This document shows, in pieces, positions 9,261 to 21,309 of a stretch of 64,000 bases of DNA. The notes below the pieces were generated by a model. That model saw nothing but the letters and a program-made list of their open reading frames with translations. It was not told where the DNA came from and searched no databases. Every line of letters starts with the position of its first letter. The stretch's first letter is position 1. The position numbers and the translations under genes were made by a program. Source of the DNA: Mycobacterium lepromatosis (GTDB lineage Bacteria; Actinomycetota; Actinomycetes; Mycobacteriales; Mycobacteriaceae); assembly GCF_000975265.2 (NCBI RefSeq), contig NZ_CP083405.1:62001-126000 (forward strand), read 5' to 3'.

Positions 9261-10844
9261 GTGGACGACCGAGATTGTGAAATGCTGGTCCAGTCGTCAT
9301 GCGGCTTCCCAGTCGATGGCAGGGTCGAGTACTCAGTGTGGACCGGTGGCTGGTTCGCCGCCGAGGTACGTGCAGGACTGCGAAATTCATGCCGATACGT
9401 GCAATCACTTCCACGAAAGACTACCGGTTCTGGTCAGCGATCGGATCCCAGAACGGGCCGCCAGCTTGCGGATGGATTCTACCGTTAAGTCGGCCGAATG
9501 CTGCACCGGCGTCACTCGCTACGATGTGGTCCTACTTGTGGCGTTCGGCGAGGATCAATTTGACACAGGTAGCGACCTACGTTTTCTGACGCCGCTCTTG
9601 CTCAGCACCCCGACCTGGTTGGTTGCCGTCAGGGGTGGTCTGGATGGCCGCCACGAACTGGGCTGCCGCGCGTTGCGCAATTGCCGATGCGCTGCCTGGC
9701 CGAGGTCACCGACTGGGTGATTCTTCACCAACTGTGGTCGGTGGGTGTCACCGCGGCACCGTCTGCTAGAACGACAGTGTCGTCCCAGAGATTCGGTGCG
9801 GGCGGCGGGTCGATTTTGGCCACGGGCGACCAGTTTGGGTGGCCGCGTTGCCGGCGGACCAGGTATTAGGTGGGGAGCAGTCCGGTGGCGGGGCAGGGCG
9901 GTTCGTGCAGAAATCTGGGTAGGCCCTGACGGAAATGCCGGGGTTCACTTACATCTGCGGATTCCTGGACTACGGACTGGCCTGGTCGTGTGATCGAGGC
10001 GTCTCACCCGCCGGACCACAAACGATCCCGCAAGAATTGAATTGGTTGTGCTAGTTTATGGTTCTCCCAGGTGCCAGGCTGTCGACCCCATGCCACCGCC
10101 TGACTGCGGGCCGCTCCTGACTGATGAACTCCGCGACCAGCTACCGACGTCGGACTCGCGACCAGTGTCTGCCCAGGATCAGTCATAGGATGGTTCGCTG
10201 ATTGACGGAACGCCGCCCATAGTGTCTTAATAGCTATATTTAGATTTTTATTAGTTCATTTTAACTCTTTATTATTTTTGCGCAAAATCAGCGGCGGTAC
10301 CCTAGTGTGTCGCTGCAACTTATTCGCCATGTCCTGAGCGCAGGTGTGGGTGATGCCAGCGGCATTTCTGCCAGGCTTTATCCTGTCAAAGCTGTTCGGT
10401 TCATCCGGTTCTGCGACTCGAACGATCGTGGTACTGGGCGCCCATCGGTGTAGCGGCAAACTTGTTTAAACGGATTGATTGTATGGTCCATTGAACGGCC
10501 GCGATTCGGCCAACCGCGGATAGAACGCCAATCGCTGCGCGACATGTCGCAACAGTGGTGATCGGCAGCTGTGACGACTTTACGCCGACGTACTTCGGCG
10601 GGCTAGTATTAGGAAAGTTGGCATGTCACGCGGGTTTTGTCATAATCGTTTTACGATTTGTCGGTACCGGTTACAGGGCGACCGCCCAGTGTTGCACGGA
10701 CGGATAGCCAATCGGATTATCTCCGCCTGACGAGCAGGCTAGCGATAAGGCGGAAGGAGTCGAGTCTGCCGCTTCCAGGCAGGGCTTCGCCGGAGCCGTT
10801 GATGAGGGCCACGCAGAACGTTCTGGTGAAGGGTTAGGTAAGGA
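9261..10844. other. Decayed DNA upstream of gltB
   Basis: Only short interrupted frames are seen. A proline-rich minus-strand piece at about 9770-9960 could be the N-terminal part of the same MinD-like gene. An AT-rich patch lies at about 10215-10290. The gltB promoter must lie in the last few hundred bases. I see no RNA gene or repeat. A rearrangement junction relative to M. tuberculosis probably falls somewhere between 8510 and 10844. Confidence 0.35.
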
Positions 10845-13800
10845 ATGACGGCCAAGCGCGTCGGGTTGTATAACCCGGCGTTCGAGCACGATTCGTGCGG
10901 AGTAGCCATGGTAGTCGACATGTACGGTCGGCGTACCCGCGATATTGTGGACAAGGCGATTACCGCGCTGCTTAACCTTGAGCATCGTGGTGCGCAGGGC
11001 GCTGATCCGCGCAGTGGTGACGGCGCAGGCATCCTTGTTCAGATCCCGGACGCATTCCTGCGGGCAGTCGTGGATTTTGAGCTCCCCGCTGCGAGCAGCT
11101 ACGCCACCGGCATTGCGTTTTTGCCGCAGTCGTCCAAAGACGCCGCGGCTGCCTGCGCCGCGGTGGAGAAAATCGCGGTGGCCGAGGGGCTGCATGTACT
11201 GGGTTGGAGAAACGTGCCCACCGACCCTTCGTCGTTAGGTGCGTTATCCCGTGATGCAATGCCCACCTTCCGTCAGGTGTTCATGGCGGGGGCCACCGGC
11301 CTGACGCTAGAACGCCGTGCCTACGTGATCCGCAAACGTGCCGAGCACGAACTCGGCACCAAAGGTCCCGGTCAGGACGGTCCGGGACGCGAAACTATAT
11401 ACTTCCCAAGCCTCTCGAGCCAGACGTTCGTCTACAAGGGCATGCTCACCACTCCGCAACTCAAAGCGTTCTACCGGGACCTGCAAGATGAACGGCTGAC
11501 CAGCGCACTGGGCATCGTGCATTCCCGGTTCTCCACCAATACTTTCCCGTCCTGGCCGCTTGCGCATCCTTTCCGGCGCATTGCCCACAACGGCGAGATC
11601 AATACCGTCACTGGCAACGAGAACTGGATGCGGGCTCGCGAGGCGTTGATGAAGACCGACATCTTTGGGTCGAAAGCTGACCTGGAGAAGCTGTTCCCGA
11701 TCTGCACTCCGGGTGCCTCCGACACCGCGCGCTTTGACGAGGTGCTAGAACTTCTGCACCTGGGCGGGCGCAGCCTGGCCCACGCGGTGCTGATGATGAT
11801 CCCTGAAGCCTGGGAACGCCACGAATCGATGGATCCTGCGCGACGGGCATTTTACCAGTACCACGCTTCCTTGATGGAGCCGTGGGACGGTCCGGCGTCG
11901 ATGACATTCACCGACGGTGTTGTGGTGGGTGCCGTGCTCGACCGCAATGGCTTGCGCCCGTCGCGTATCTGGGTCACCGACGACGGCTTGGTGGTGATGG
12001 CTTCCGAGGCCGGCGTATTGGATCTGGACCCGTCTATAGTGGTCCGCCGGATGCGACTGCAACCGGGCCGGATGTTCCTAGTTGACACCGCGCAGGGGCG
12101 CATCGTCTCTGACGAAGAGATCAAAGCTAAACTGGCTGCCGAGCACCCTTACCAGGAATGGCTTGACAAAGGGCTGGTTCCAATTGATGAGTTGCCGACC
12201 GGCAAGTACGTGCGGATGCCGCATCATCGACTTATCATGCGGCAGTTGACCTTTGGCTACACCTACGAGGAACTCAATCTGCTGGTAGCACCCATGGTCC
12301 GTGCTGGTGTCGAACCGATTGGGTCTATGGGCACCGACACCCCGATTGCGGTGCTGTCTCAGCGTCCCAGGATGCTTTACGACTACTTCCACCAGCTCTT
12401 CGCTCAGGTGACCAATCCGCCACTGGACGCCATTCGCGAGGAGGTGGTGACTAGCTTGCAGGGTACCACCGGGGGTGAGCGTGACCTGCTCAGCCCCGAT
12501 GAAAACTCCTGTCGCCAGATTTGGCTGCCACAGCCGATTCTGCGCAATTACCAGCTGGCCAAGCTGGTCAACCTCGACCCTGCCGACGAGATCAATGGAC
12601 GCCCGCATGGCATGCGGTCTACAGTGGTGAACTGTTTGTATCCAGTCGCCGATGCCGGCGCTGGGCTGGCTGACGCGCTGACTAAGGTGCGCGCGCAGGC
12701 ATCGGCGGCGATCGCTGACGGCGCGCGAGTCATCATCTTGTCCGATCGCAATTCCGACGAGCAGATGGCTCCGATCCCGTCGCTGCTTTCCGTTGCGGCG
12801 GTACACCATCATTTGGTGCGTGACCGTACCCGCACCCATGTGGGTCTTGTGGTGGAATCCGGTGACGCCCGAGAGGTCCACCACATGGCGGCGTTGATCG
12901 GCTTCGGCGCGGCGGCGGTCAACCCCTACCTGGTGTTCGAGTCGATCGAGGACATGCTCGACAGAGGTGTCATTGATGGAATAGACCGCAAGACAGCGTT
13001 GAACAACTATATCAAGGCTGCTGGCCGAGGTGTACTGAAAGTAATGTCTAAGATGGGTATTTCGACACTAGCCTCTTACATCGGTGCGCAACTGTTCCAG
13101 GCAGTCGGCATCTCTGAAGACGTGCTGGACGAATACTTCAGCGGGTTGAGTTGCCCAACAGGCGGAATCACCCTCGACGACATAGCTGCTGAAGTCGCAG
13201 TCCGCCACCGGCTGGCCTACCTGGACCGGCCGGATGAACGCGCGCATCGCGAACTTGAAGTTGGCGGGGAATACCAGTGGCGCAGGGAAGGCGAATACCA
13301 CCTGTTCAACCCGGAGACTGTCTTTAAGCTGCAGCACGCCACGCGTAGTGGACAGTACAAGATCTTCAAGGAGTACACTCGTCTCGTCGATGACCAGAGC
13401 GAGCGGATGGCTTCACTGCGTGGACTACTCAAATTCCGTACGGATGCGCGTCCCCCGGTTCCGCTGGATGAAGTCGAACCTGCGAGTGAAATCGTTAAGC
13501 GTTTCTCGACGGGAGCGATGAGCTACGGTTCGATTTCCGCTGAGGCGCACGAGACCCTTGCCATTGCGATGAACCGTCTGGGTGGTCGATCAAACAGTGG
13601 CGAAGGTGGCGAGGATGCCACCCGCTTTGAGCCCGATCCCAATGGGGATTGGCGACGCAGCGCTATCAAACAGGTCGCTTCTGCGCGGTTCGGGGTTACC
13701 TCGCACTACTTAACGAACTGCACTGACATCCAGATTAAGATGGCGCAGGGTGCAAAACCCGGTGAAGGGGGACAACTGCCGGGGCGGAAGGTGTACCCTT

Positions 13801-15428
13801 GGATTGCTCAGGTCCGGCACTCCACCCCCGGTGTTGGCCTGATCTCCCCCCCACCGCACCACGACATTTACTCTATCGAAGATCTGGCTCAGCTGATTCA
13901 CGATCTGAAAAATGCGAACCCGTCGGCTAGGGTTCATGTCAAGCTTGTCTCGGAAAACGGGGTGGGCACGGTGGCTGCGGGGGTATCCAAGGCGCATGCC
14001 GACGTGGTCCTGGTCTCGGGGCACGACGGTGGTACTGGCGCGACCCCGCTGACATCGATGAAGCACTCGGGTGCGCCATGGGAGCTGGGGTTGGCCGAGA
14101 CCCAGCAGACATTATTGCTTAATGGATTACGCGACCGAATCGTGGTCCAGGTAGACGGTCAACTCAAGACAGGTCGTGACGTGATTATCGCTGCATTGCT
14201 CGGTGCTGAAGAATTCGGCTTTGCTACGGCTCCATTGGTAGTAGCTGGCTGTATCATGATGCGGGTATGCCATCTAGACACTTGCCCGGTTGGCGTCGCT
14301 ACCCAGAATCCTTTGCTACGCAAGCGGTTCACTGGCAAGCCTGAGTTCGTCGAGAACTTCTTCATGTTCATAGCTGAAGAAGTTCGGGAATATATGGCAC
14401 AGTTGGGCTTTCGAACTTTCAATGAGGTGATCGGTCAGGTGGGTGCGCTTGACGCGACGTCGGCGCGGGCGCATTGGAAAGCGCACAGTATCGATCTGAC
14501 ACCGGTGTTGCACGAGCCGGATTCGGCATTCATGAACCAGGACTTGTACTGCAGTTCGCGCCAAGATCATGGTCTGGACAAGGCGCTCGATCAGCAGTTA
14601 ATAGTTATTAGTAGGGAAGCGCTGGATTCCGGCAAGCAGGTTAGATTCTCTACAACTATCGGCAACATCAATCGCACGGTAGGCACTATGCTCGGTCATG
14701 AATTAACGAAAGCCTTTGGTGAGCAAGGACTTCCAGATGGAACCATAGAAATCACGTTCAAGGGCTCCGCGGGCAACAGCTTTGGCGCCTTTGTACCCAA
14801 GGGGATTACTCTGCGTGTCTACGGAGATGCCAACGACTATGTCGGCAAGGGCCTGTCTGGTGGACGAATTGTGGTGCGTCCGTCCGATAATGTGCCGCTG
14901 GACTATGTTGCCGAAGATAACATTATCGGCGGCAACGTGATTCTGTTTGGCGCTACCAGCGGTGTGGTTTACTTGCGCGGAGCTGTAGGCGAGCGGTTCG
15001 CGGTTCGCAACTCCGGGGCCCATGCGGTAGTGGAGGGTGTGGGTGATCACGGTTGCGAGTACATGACTGGTGGCAAGGTAGTCATCCTTGGCCGCACCGG
15101 CCGTAACTTCGCGGCCGGCATGTCCGGCGGTGAGGCTTATGTCTATGATACCGGCGGCGAACTTGCGGCCAACCTGAACTTCGAAATGGTTGAACTCGAG
15201 ACCCTTGACTTCGATGACGCAGACTGGCTGTATGCCATAATACAGGCGCATGTAGACGCTACCGATTCCGCTGTTGGTCAACGGATTTTGACCGACTGGT
15301 CCGAGCAGCAACGACACTTCGTCAAGGTGATGCCGAAGGACTACAAGCGGGTGTTGCAGGCTATCGCTTTAGCTAAACGCGACGGTGTGGATGTAGACAG
15401 GGTGATCATGGAGCCGGCACATGGCTGA
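10845..15428 (+). CDS. gltB: Glutamate synthase large (alpha) subunit
   Basis: This is the large subunit of NADPH glutamate synthase, which converts glutamine and 2-oxoglutarate into two glutamates. Its 1527 residues are the full length for mycobacteria. An N-terminal class II amidotransferase domain has the nucleophile Cys18 in HDSCGVAM after a short propeptide. A central domain follows, then the FMN synthase domain ([23 protein letters not shown]). The 3Fe-4S cysteines are in [19 protein letters not shown], and a C-terminal beta-helix domain ([20 protein letters not shown]) closes the protein. An AGGTAAGGA site precedes the ATG. It overlaps gltD by eight bases, so the subunits are made together. 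It matches Rv3859c. Confidence 0.97.
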   Translation: MTAKRVGLYNPAFEHDSCGVAMVVDMYGRRTRDIVDKAITALLNLEHRGAQGADPRSGDGAGILVQIPDAFLRAVVDFELPAASSYATGIAFLPQSSKDAAAACAAVEKIAVAEGLHVLGWRNVPTDPSSLGALSRDAMPTFRQVFMAGATGLTLERRAYVIRKRAEHELGTKGPGQDGPGRETIYFPSLSSQTFVYKGMLTTPQLKAFYRDLQDERLTSALGIVHSRFSTNTFPSWPLAHPFRRIAHNGEINTVTGNENWMRAREALMKTDIFGSKADLEKLFPICTPGASDTARFDEVLELLHLGGRSLAHAVLMMIPEAWERHESMDPARRAFYQYHASLMEPWDGPASMTFTDGVVVGAVLDRNGLRPSRIWVTDDGLVVMASEAGVLDLDPSIVVRRMRLQPGRMFLVDTAQGRIVSDEEIKAKLAAEHPYQEWLDKGLVPIDELPTGKYVRMPHHRLIMRQLTFGYTYEELNLLVAPMVRAGVEPIGSMGTDTPIAVLSQRPRMLYDYFHQLFAQVTNPPLDAIREEVVTSLQGTTGGERDLLSPDENSCRQIWLPQPILRNYQLAKLVNLDPADEINGRPHGMRSTVVNCLYPVADAGAGLADALTKVRAQASAAIADGARVIILSDRNSDEQMAPIPSLLSVAAVHHHLVRDRTRTHVGLVVESGDAREVHHMAALIGFGAAAVNPYLVFESIEDMLDRGVIDGIDRKTALNNYIKAAGRGVLKVMSKMGISTLASYIGAQLFQAVGISEDVLDEYFSGLSCPTGGITLDDIAAEVAVRHRLAYLDRPDERAHRELEVGGEYQWRREGEYHLFNPETVFKLQHATRSGQYKIFKEYTRLVDDQSERMASLRGLLKFRTDARPPVPLDEVEPASEIVKRFSTGAMSYGSISAEAHETLAIAMNRLGGRSNSGEGGEDATRFEPDPNGDWRRSAIKQVASARFGVTSHYLTNCTDIQIKMAQGAKPGEGGQLPGRKVYPWIAQVRHSTPGVGLISPPPHHDIYSIEDLAQLIHDLKNANPSARVHVKLVSENGVGTVAAGVSKAHADVVLVSGHDGGTGATPLTSMKHSGAPWELGLAETQQTLLLNGLRDRIVVQVDGQLKTGRDVIIAALLGAEEFGFATAPLVVAGCIMMRVCHLDTCPVGVATQNPLLRKRFTGKPEFVENFFMFIAEEVREYMAQLGFRTFNEVIGQVGALDATSARAHWKAHSIDLTPVLHEPDSAFMNQDLYCSSRQDHGLDKALDQQLIVISREALDSGKQVRFSTTIGNINRTVGTMLGHELTKAFGEQGLPDGTIEITFKGSAGNSFGAFVPKGITLRVYGDANDYVGKGLSGGRIVVRPSDNVPLDYVAEDNIIGGNVILFGATSGVVYLRGAVGERFAVRNSGAHAVVEGVGDHGCEYMTGGKVVILGRTGRNFAAGMSGGEAYVYDTGGELAANLNFEMVELETLDFDDADWLYAIIQAHVDATDSAVGQRILTDWSEQQRHFVKVMPKDYKRVLQAIALAKRDGVDVDRVIMEPAHG

Positions 15429-16887
15429 TCCGGTTGGCTTTTTGAAATACACACAGCGAGAATTACCGAGGCGACGGCCTGTCCCGCTACGGCTGCGAGA
15501 CTGGAAGGAATTATATGAGGAATTCGATAAAGAGACTTTGTGGAATCAGGCATCCCGTTGCATGGACTGCGGTATTCCGTTCTGTCACAACGGGTGTCCT
15601 TTGGGAAACTTGATCCCGGAATGGAATGACTTGGTGCGTGGGGGCCGTTGGCGCGACGCGATTGAACGTCTGCACGCCACAAACAATTTTCCCGACTTCA
15701 CTGGTCGGTTATGTCCGGCGCCATGCGAGTCGGCGTGTGTGCTCGGCATTAACCAGGATCCGGTGACGATCAAGCAGATCGAGCTGGAGATCATCGACAA
15801 GGCCTTCGACGAAGGTTGGGTGCGACCACTGCCGCCGCAGCAGCTGACCGGTAAGGCGGTTGCCGTGGTGGGTTCGGGGCCAGCTGGACTTGCTGCTGCC
15901 CAACAGCTTACCCGTGCGGGTCATCGCGTAATAGTCTTCGAACGCGACGATCGCATCGGCGGGTTGCTGCGGTACGGTATCCCAGAATTCAAGATGGAAA
16001 AGCGTTTCCTGGAGCGGCGGTTAGACCAGCTGCGGGCTGAGGGCACCGAATTCCGGCCCGGCGTCAACGTTGGAGTCGACATCACTTCTGAGCAGCTGTG
16101 TGCTGATTTTGATGCGGTCGTGCTCGCCGGCGGCGCCACCACTTGGCGCGAGCTGCCCATTCCGGGACGTGAGTTGGATGGCGTTCATCATGCGATGGAG
16201 TTCTTACCCTTGGTCAACCGTGTCCAGGAGGGAGATGACGTCCTCGGAGACGACGGTCAGCCGCCTATCACTGCCAAGAACAAGAAGGTAGTCATCATCG
16301 GTGGTGGCGACACCGGGGCGGATTGCTTGGGTACCGTGCACCGGCAAGGTGCGATCAACGTGCACCAGTTCGAGATAATGCCGCGTCCGCCGGATGCCCG
16401 CGCTGCGTCCACGCCGTGGCCAACTTATCCACTGATATATCGGGTATCGCCGGCGCACGAAGAGGGTGGCGAGCGGGTTTTCTCGGTTAACACCGAGGAG
16501 TTCGTAGGCAAGAACGGGCGGGTGCACGCGCTCAAGGCTCATGAAGTGACGATGCAAGACGGCCAGTTCGTCAAGGTTGAGAATTCCGTTTTCGAGCTCG
16601 AGGCTGATCTGGTGTTGCTGGCTATGGGATTCGTTGGTCCGGAAAAGCCGGGCCTGCTCACCGACCTTGGCGTGCAGTTCACCGATTGCGGCAACGTCGC
16701 CCGCGGCGCCGACTTTGATACTTCGGTTCCTGGTGTTTTCGTTGCGGGCGACATGGGACGTGGTCAGTCGTTGATCGTTTGGGCGATCGCTGAGGGTCGG
16801 GCTGCAGCGGCGGCTGTGGATCGGTTTTTGATGGGTGCAACCGCGTTGCCGGCACCCGTCAAGCCGTCGTCTGCGCCGCTTCAGTAG
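15421..16887 (+). CDS. gltD: Glutamate synthase small (beta) subunit
   Basis: This is the FAD-containing small subunit, which takes electrons from NADPH and passes them through iron-sulphur clusters to GltB. The 488-residue protein has N-terminal cluster-binding cysteines ([17 protein letters not shown] and [10 protein letters not shown], about residues 41-105). An FAD-binding [10 protein letters not shown] motif follows near residue 150, then an NADPH-binding [13 protein letters not shown] motif near 292 and a C-terminal [16 protein letters not shown] motif. The ATG lies inside the end of gltB. The full length and intact motifs indicate a working enzyme equivalent to Rv3858c. Confidence 0.97.
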   Translation: MADPVGFLKYTQRELPRRRPVPLRLRDWKELYEEFDKETLWNQASRCMDCGIPFCHNGCPLGNLIPEWNDLVRGGRWRDAIERLHATNNFPDFTGRLCPAPCESACVLGINQDPVTIKQIELEIIDKAFDEGWVRPLPPQQLTGKAVAVVGSGPAGLAAAQQLTRAGHRVIVFERDDRIGGLLRYGIPEFKMEKRFLERRLDQLRAEGTEFRPGVNVGVDITSEQLCADFDAVVLAGGATTWRELPIPGRELDGVHHAMEFLPLVNRVQEGDDVLGDDGQPPITAKNKKVVIIGGGDTGADCLGTVHRQGAINVHQFEIMPRPPDARAASTPWPTYPLIYRVSPAHEEGGERVFSVNTEEFVGKNGRVHALKAHEVTMQDGQFVKVENSVFELEADLVLLAMGFVGPEKPGLLTDLGVQFTDCGNVARGADFDTSVPGVFVAGDMGRGQSLIVWAIAEGRAAAAAVDRFLMGATALPAPVKPSSAPLQ

Positions 16888-18109
16888 TGGCACCAGTTAC
16901 GCTAGAAACAGGAATATAATTGCTCGGCGGGTCTTTCGCCGTTTGCCAGGTAACGGGTGTCTAATTATCTGTTGGTGGTTGCGTCACACAATGAATCGCT
17001 GTGGAATTCGTCTGAACGGGCCGATCGCAGGAGTAATAACTGTGCATATCAAACCAGTACCTCGGTCGCGGGTGGTAAGAATCACCTGGTCTTGGCTTCG
17101 ACACCCGGTCAAGAGTCACGGTTTTCCCGCCAAACATGAGCGTTTGGTCACCGCTGAAGAACTGCAGCTACTCAGGGTTTGACACCGTAGATCTGTAAGG
17201 CCGTTAAGTGTACCGGACGTTTGCTCAACTTTATCGAGTTGTTATCGAGGTGAGCAGACTCGAGTCCCGGAGTCCCTCTGCTAGTGGTTCCAAGATGGCG
17301 TCGCTGTGCGGCGGGGCTGTGATACAACACCCAGGTTCAAACTTTCGACTGCCAGCGCGGCCGCGTTCTCGACGACTTGACCCGTAGTTGTGTTCTGGTT
17401 CCAGTCGAAGGTGAGCCGACAGCGTGATCTAGTGTGGATCACGTTCGATGTCTGCACAGTGGGCGGCCAGCATGTCGCGGCTTGTGCACGAACGTCCTTG
17501 GGTGTGCCACCGACTAAGTTTGAGCCGTCAACGAAGTTTCAGTGCTGAGCATAAGCACGCGGTGATGCACAAGGCGTGTTTCTCTCCGCTGCTGCCGATA
17601 CGGATTAGTGGATGAGGGCGCTGTGGGCCTTTGGGCTTGTTGCGAGTAATGTTGAACTGGCAGTATTTGCCGTCGAAGTTGGTTAGCACCTGACATGCTT
17701 GCTTGCATCGGTCGAAGTGTTACGCGATTTCGTATGCGTCGGACTCCTGTTCGTTCCTGCTGGCGCCGATCTCCAGCTCGAGTCGTTCGCTTGGAGATAA
17801 TGTTTGGTGGGGCAGCCTATATGGGCTAACACTGCGTGGTGGCAGTAATGAATTCCAGTGACCAGTGTACCCCAGTCGCAGCAGGGTGGTGGCCTGCGTG
17901 AGCGCGGTTAGCGTGGGCCAGCCCTCCGAGCAGAACCCATCGCTATCGGTTAAGATCGAATAGAAATGGTAGAAGGGTCCTACCCCAGACTTAAATGCTT
18001 TGATGTCGTCGGTCGTCTGCCAGAAGGCCAGCATCTGAGCCCACTTGGTATGTTGTGGTGCGCCTTTAAAGGCGAAGCGTATGCATCCCGCCGGTAGGTG
18101 TTGACATCG
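16888..18109. other. Decayed DNA between gltD and PHP remnant
   Basis: There is no gene I can support. Longer frames, such as a 178-residue minus frame at 17720-18256, have no recognisable family, and that frame runs antisense into the PHP remnant. M. tuberculosis has a small membrane protein gene (Rv3857c) and the 5' part of Rv3856c here. I cannot find the former. Confidence 0.35.
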
Positions 18110-18840
18110 CGGACTGGACGGCACACCGATGTTGTGGATCTGGTGACCGCACGGCGGCAGATTGTCTACTACGAGGACCGGATCCTCTACGATTCCAGAC
18201 GCATGATGGCGATCGTAACGGCGCCGACATCGTTGAGTACCTAGAAGACGTCGCACACGAACGTCACGATCAAGCCAACAGCTGGCAGACGCTGCCGGGA
18301 ACTGGACTTAAAACCGCAAAAGTCATTGTCTAAGATTAAGTCGCTCGTGAACTCGACCCTTTGATCGAATCGCGTTCTACTGCGGACAATCCTGGCCGTC
18401 GGTGCCGCGCTGGCCGGCGCGAGGATGTGTATCTGCATCGGACTCCGAGCTTGTTGGAGTGCCTCGATATCGTTGTTGACAGCGTGCATTTGAAACTGCC
18501 TATGCATTCGGTCTCGATGACCCGGTGCAGGTGCTCACCGTTTTGCAACGACCACGTTAACGTGTTGGGGCCTCCGCTCTGGTAGCTGTTCGCCGCGCTG
18601 ATTATAGAGGTGACGTTCACCGCCTAAGGCGGTATTAACCCGTACGGCATCGCGGTGGAAATCAACTCCTGTCCTGATCACCTTGACGACCACGCTGCTG
18701 CCCTGGTTGGTTCTGGACATCGGATGCGTGTTCAGCATCGGCATTGATGCACACGCGCCCCGATAGTTTTGGCTATGGTCGCCCAGCGCGCTGTGGACCA
18801 CGAGCGTTCTCGTTGACCGGATCGTCAACACTTGTCCGTC
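18110..18840 (+). pseudogene. Pseudogene of a PHP-domain protein (Rv3856c type)
   Basis: The plus strand, read across frames, gives TDVVDLVTARRQIVYYEDRI (about 18125) and a helix-hairpin-helix piece WQTLPGTGLKTAKVI (about 18282-18326). PHP phosphoesterase pieces follow: LLECLDIVVDSVHLKL, NDHVNVLG, AVEINSCPDHLD (about 18651) and, after a frameshift, DIGCVFSIGIDAHAP. This is the order found in PHP-domain proteins related to the polymerase X family. At least three frameshifts and several stops destroy the gene. The position beside gltD and ethR matches Rv3856c. Confidence 0.72.
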
Positions 18841-19039
18841 CCGCGCTTCGCTGCAACGAGCATCTTGCCTTTGATTCGATCGATCGGTGTGACCACCACC
18901 GCGTCGATCTATGCGGCCGATATTCGGTTACCGACCCAATGCTGTTCGACGGACGTGTAGAACTAAACCCAGGTCCGCATGCAGGGTGGACGCTTCACAC
19001 CGCACGAAACAGGTGTTCACATGGGGGTGTGAGGAGGTT

Positions 19040-19674
19040 AGCGATATATTGCTGGCCCAGATGTGTACCAAGGTGTCGAGCACCTAGGACTCCGGGAAGT
19101 GAGGCTGGTTGGTGGTGAACGAGGCAAAAACAGCGCCTGCTTGTTCATCAGGTTGAGCGCGGTCCAATTCTGTGACGGGTAGGGTGAGTGTGTGGTTCCG
19201 CATCGCATTTGCGTTCGGCCTCTATACAACATTGGCTGTGTAGGCGATCCACTTCTGAATGAAGGTCGACCACAATTCCCGGCCCTCGACATTGTCTCTG
19301 GCGACTTAGCTCGCACGGGTCACTGCTTTTTTGTGGGATCCAAAGTTTTAGAAGAATTGCTTGATCCCGGTGCGCCACCTATTGCCGCGTTTCATATTTC
19401 GATTTTTGATGCGGGTTTCGATGGCGCCGTCCGCCTTGTTAAACACGCGGTCCAGCAGTGTCAGCAGCATGGCTTCCTTGGAAGCGAAGTAGAATGTTGG
19501 TCGTGAGATGCCGGCACCTTTGGCGAAGTAATAGACCGAGATTTCGGTAAGCGGTCGGTCCTCAAGAAGTTGCTCAGCGGCGGCCCGGGAGTGCCAGTTC
19601 GCGGTCGTCACCGGACGGGTGTGTGCTGCGCCGAACCCGGCTTTGCGAAGTTTGGTCGGCAGCGGAAGCGGTCA
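19040..19674 (-). pseudogene. ethR: ethR pseudogene (TetR repressor of ethA)
   Basis: EthR is the TetR-family repressor of the divergent monooxygenase gene ethA. The remnant starts at a GTG (19674) with VTASAADQTSQSRVRRSTHP, then SGDDRELAL, then a frameshift. The helix-turn-helix remains as ISVYYFAKGAGISRPTFYF with SKEAMLLTLLDRVFN. The C-terminal pieces ALNLMNKQALF and LDTLVHIW lie at about 19170-19040. Several frameshifts and a large central loss mean no repressor can be made. It is divergent from an intact ethA. Confidence 0.88.
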
Positions 19675-19743
19675 CGACAGGTAGCTTACTCCACGTCGAG
19701 ACTGTCAACGCAACGTTGACGACTTCGACACAGCGTTGATAGC
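19675..19743. promoter_or_regulatory. ethR-ethA divergent promoter and EthR operator remnant
   Basis: This short interval contains repeated GTCAACG / CGTTGA / GTTGATAGC elements (about 19695-19742). They resemble the multi-site EthR operator that lies in the same place in M. tuberculosis. With ethR broken, the operator should no longer be bound by its own repressor. The ethA promoter must also be here. Confidence 0.6.
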
Positions 19744-19755
19744 ATGGCTGTCATG

Positions 19756-21228
19756 ACTGAGAACGAGTACCTGGATGTTGTCATCGTGGGCGCCGGTATC
19801 TCCGGCGTGAGCGCAGCCTGGCACCTGCGGGATCGTTGTCCGACCAAGAGCTATGTCATCCTGGAAAAGCGTGCCGCCATGGGTGGCACTTGGGACTTGT
19901 TTCGTTACCCTGGCATTCGTTCTGACTCTGACATGTATACGTTGGGTTTCCGCTTTCGTCCATGGACCAAGTGTCAAGCGATTGCCGACGGTAAGTCCAT
20001 CCTCGAATACGTCAAGAGCACTGCCGCCATGCGTGGTATCGACAAGTACATTCGGCTTAACCACAAAGTCACTGGCGCCGACTGGTCGAGTATGGAAAAC
20101 CGCTGGACCGTGCAGGTTGAAAACAACGGCATGATCCGCATGATCTCGTGCTCATTCCTGTTTTTGTGCAGCGGTTACTATAACTATGAGCAGGGTTATT
20201 CGCCGACCTTCCTTGGCTCGGAGGATTTCACCGGTCCGATTATTCATCCACAGCACTGGCCAGAGGATTTCGATTACGCCGCTACGAACATCGTCGTGAT
20301 CGGCAGCGGCGCCACTGCAGTCACTTTGGTTCCTGCGCTTGCGAATTCGGGTGCCAAGCACGTAACGATGCTGCAGCGCTCCCCTACCTACATCGTCTCT
20401 CAGCCGGCCAAGGACAAAATTGCCGCCAGGCTCAGTCGATGGCTACCCGACAAGTATGCGTACACTGCGGTCCGCTGGAAGAATATCCTGCGGCAATTGG
20501 TCCTGTACGGAGCTTGTCAGAAGTGGCCGCAACAGATGCGAAACATCCTGTTGGGCCACGTATCGCGTCGGCTTCCCAAGGGCTATGATGTGCAGAGGCA
20601 CTTCGGTCCGCACTACAACCCGTGGGAGCAGCGGCTGTGTTTGGTACCTGACGGTGACTTGTTCCAAGCCATTCGCAAGGGTGTGGCCGATATAGTCACT
20701 GATACCGTTGAACAGTTTACCTCGACCGGCATCCGGCTCAAGTCGGGGAATGAGTTGTCGGCCGACATTATAATCACTGCAACGGGATTGAACCTGCAGC
20801 TGTTTGGTGGTGCTATCGCAACCGTTGACGGACAGCCGGTGGATCTCACTAAGACGATGGCGTACAAGGGTATGATGCTGTCGGGCTTGCCCAATATGGC
20901 CTACTCGGTAGGATACACTAATGCGTCATGGACGCTTAAGGCAGACCTGGTATCGGAATTTTTTTGTCGGCTGCTAAATTATATGGAAGCCAACGATTTT
21001 GGAGCTGTGGTAGTGGAGCATCCGGGTTCCGATGTCGGAGAGCGGCCGTTCATGGATTTCACCCCTGGTTACGTGCTGCGCTCGCTTGATGAGTTACCTA
21101 AGCAGGGTTCCCGCACGCCGTGGCGGTTAAACCAGAACTACCTGCGTGACATTCGGTTGATCCGATGCGGCAAGATCGCTGACGAAGGACTCCGTTTCGC
21201 TAAAAAGACTGCTCCCGTTACGGTTTAG
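19756..21228 (+). CDS. ethA: FAD-containing Baeyer-Villiger monooxygenase EthA
   Basis: EthA is a flavin monooxygenase. In M. tuberculosis it oxidises ketones and activates thioamide prodrugs such as ethionamide. The protein is about 490 residues. It has an FAD-binding GAGISG motif near the N terminus, the Baeyer-Villiger fingerprint FTGPIIHPQHWP near residue 160, a second dinucleotide-binding motif GSGATA, and a conserved C-terminal half. I chose the ATG at 19756 (MTENEYLDVV), which matches the M. tuberculosis start; an in-frame ATG at 19744 would add four residues. Unlike its repressor gene ethR, it is intact. Confidence 0.93.
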   Translation, partial: TENEYLDVVIVGAGISGVSAAWHLRDRCPTKSYVILEKRAAMGGTWDLFRYPGIRSDSDMYTLGFRFRPWTKCQAIADGKSILEYVKSTAAMRGIDKYIRLNHKVTGADWSSMENRWTVQVENNGMIRMISCSFLFLCSGYYNYEQGYSPTFLGSEDFTGPIIHPQHWPEDFDYAATNIVVIGSGATAVTLVPALANSGAKHVTMLQRSPTYIVSQPAKDKIAARLSRWLPDKYAYTAVRWKNILRQLVLYGACQKWPQQMRNILLGHVSRRLPKGYDVQRHFGPHYNPWEQRLCLVPDGDLFQAIRKGVADIVTDTVEQFTSTGIRLKSGNELSADIIITATGLNLQLFGGAIATVDGQPVDLTKTMAYKGMMLSGLPNMAYSVGYTNASWTLKADLVSEFFCRLLNYMEANDFGAVVVEHPGSDVGERPFMDFTPGYVLRSLDELPKQGSRTPWRLNQNYLRDIRLIRCGKIADEGLRFAKKTAPVTV

Positions 21229-21309
21229 TGGCGATAGCAAGTGCGGCGGAGCTGGAAGAAGTTGGTCGTAACCATCCAGCCATAGTAGCTAAGCCGGGGG
21301 TCATTACAG

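Noticed and set aside
12078..12884. 268-codon minus-strand frame in gltB
   Set aside because: Antisense to conserved gltB sequence; His- and Gln-rich composition is typical of a shadow frame.
14703..15317. 204-codon minus-strand frame in gltB
   Set aside because: Antisense to the conserved C-terminal beta-helix domain of gltB; no family similarity.
17720..18256. 178-codon minus-strand frame near the PHP remnant
   Set aside because: It runs antisense into recognisable PHP-gene pieces and has no family similarity. It might still be a relic of something else, but I cannot support it.
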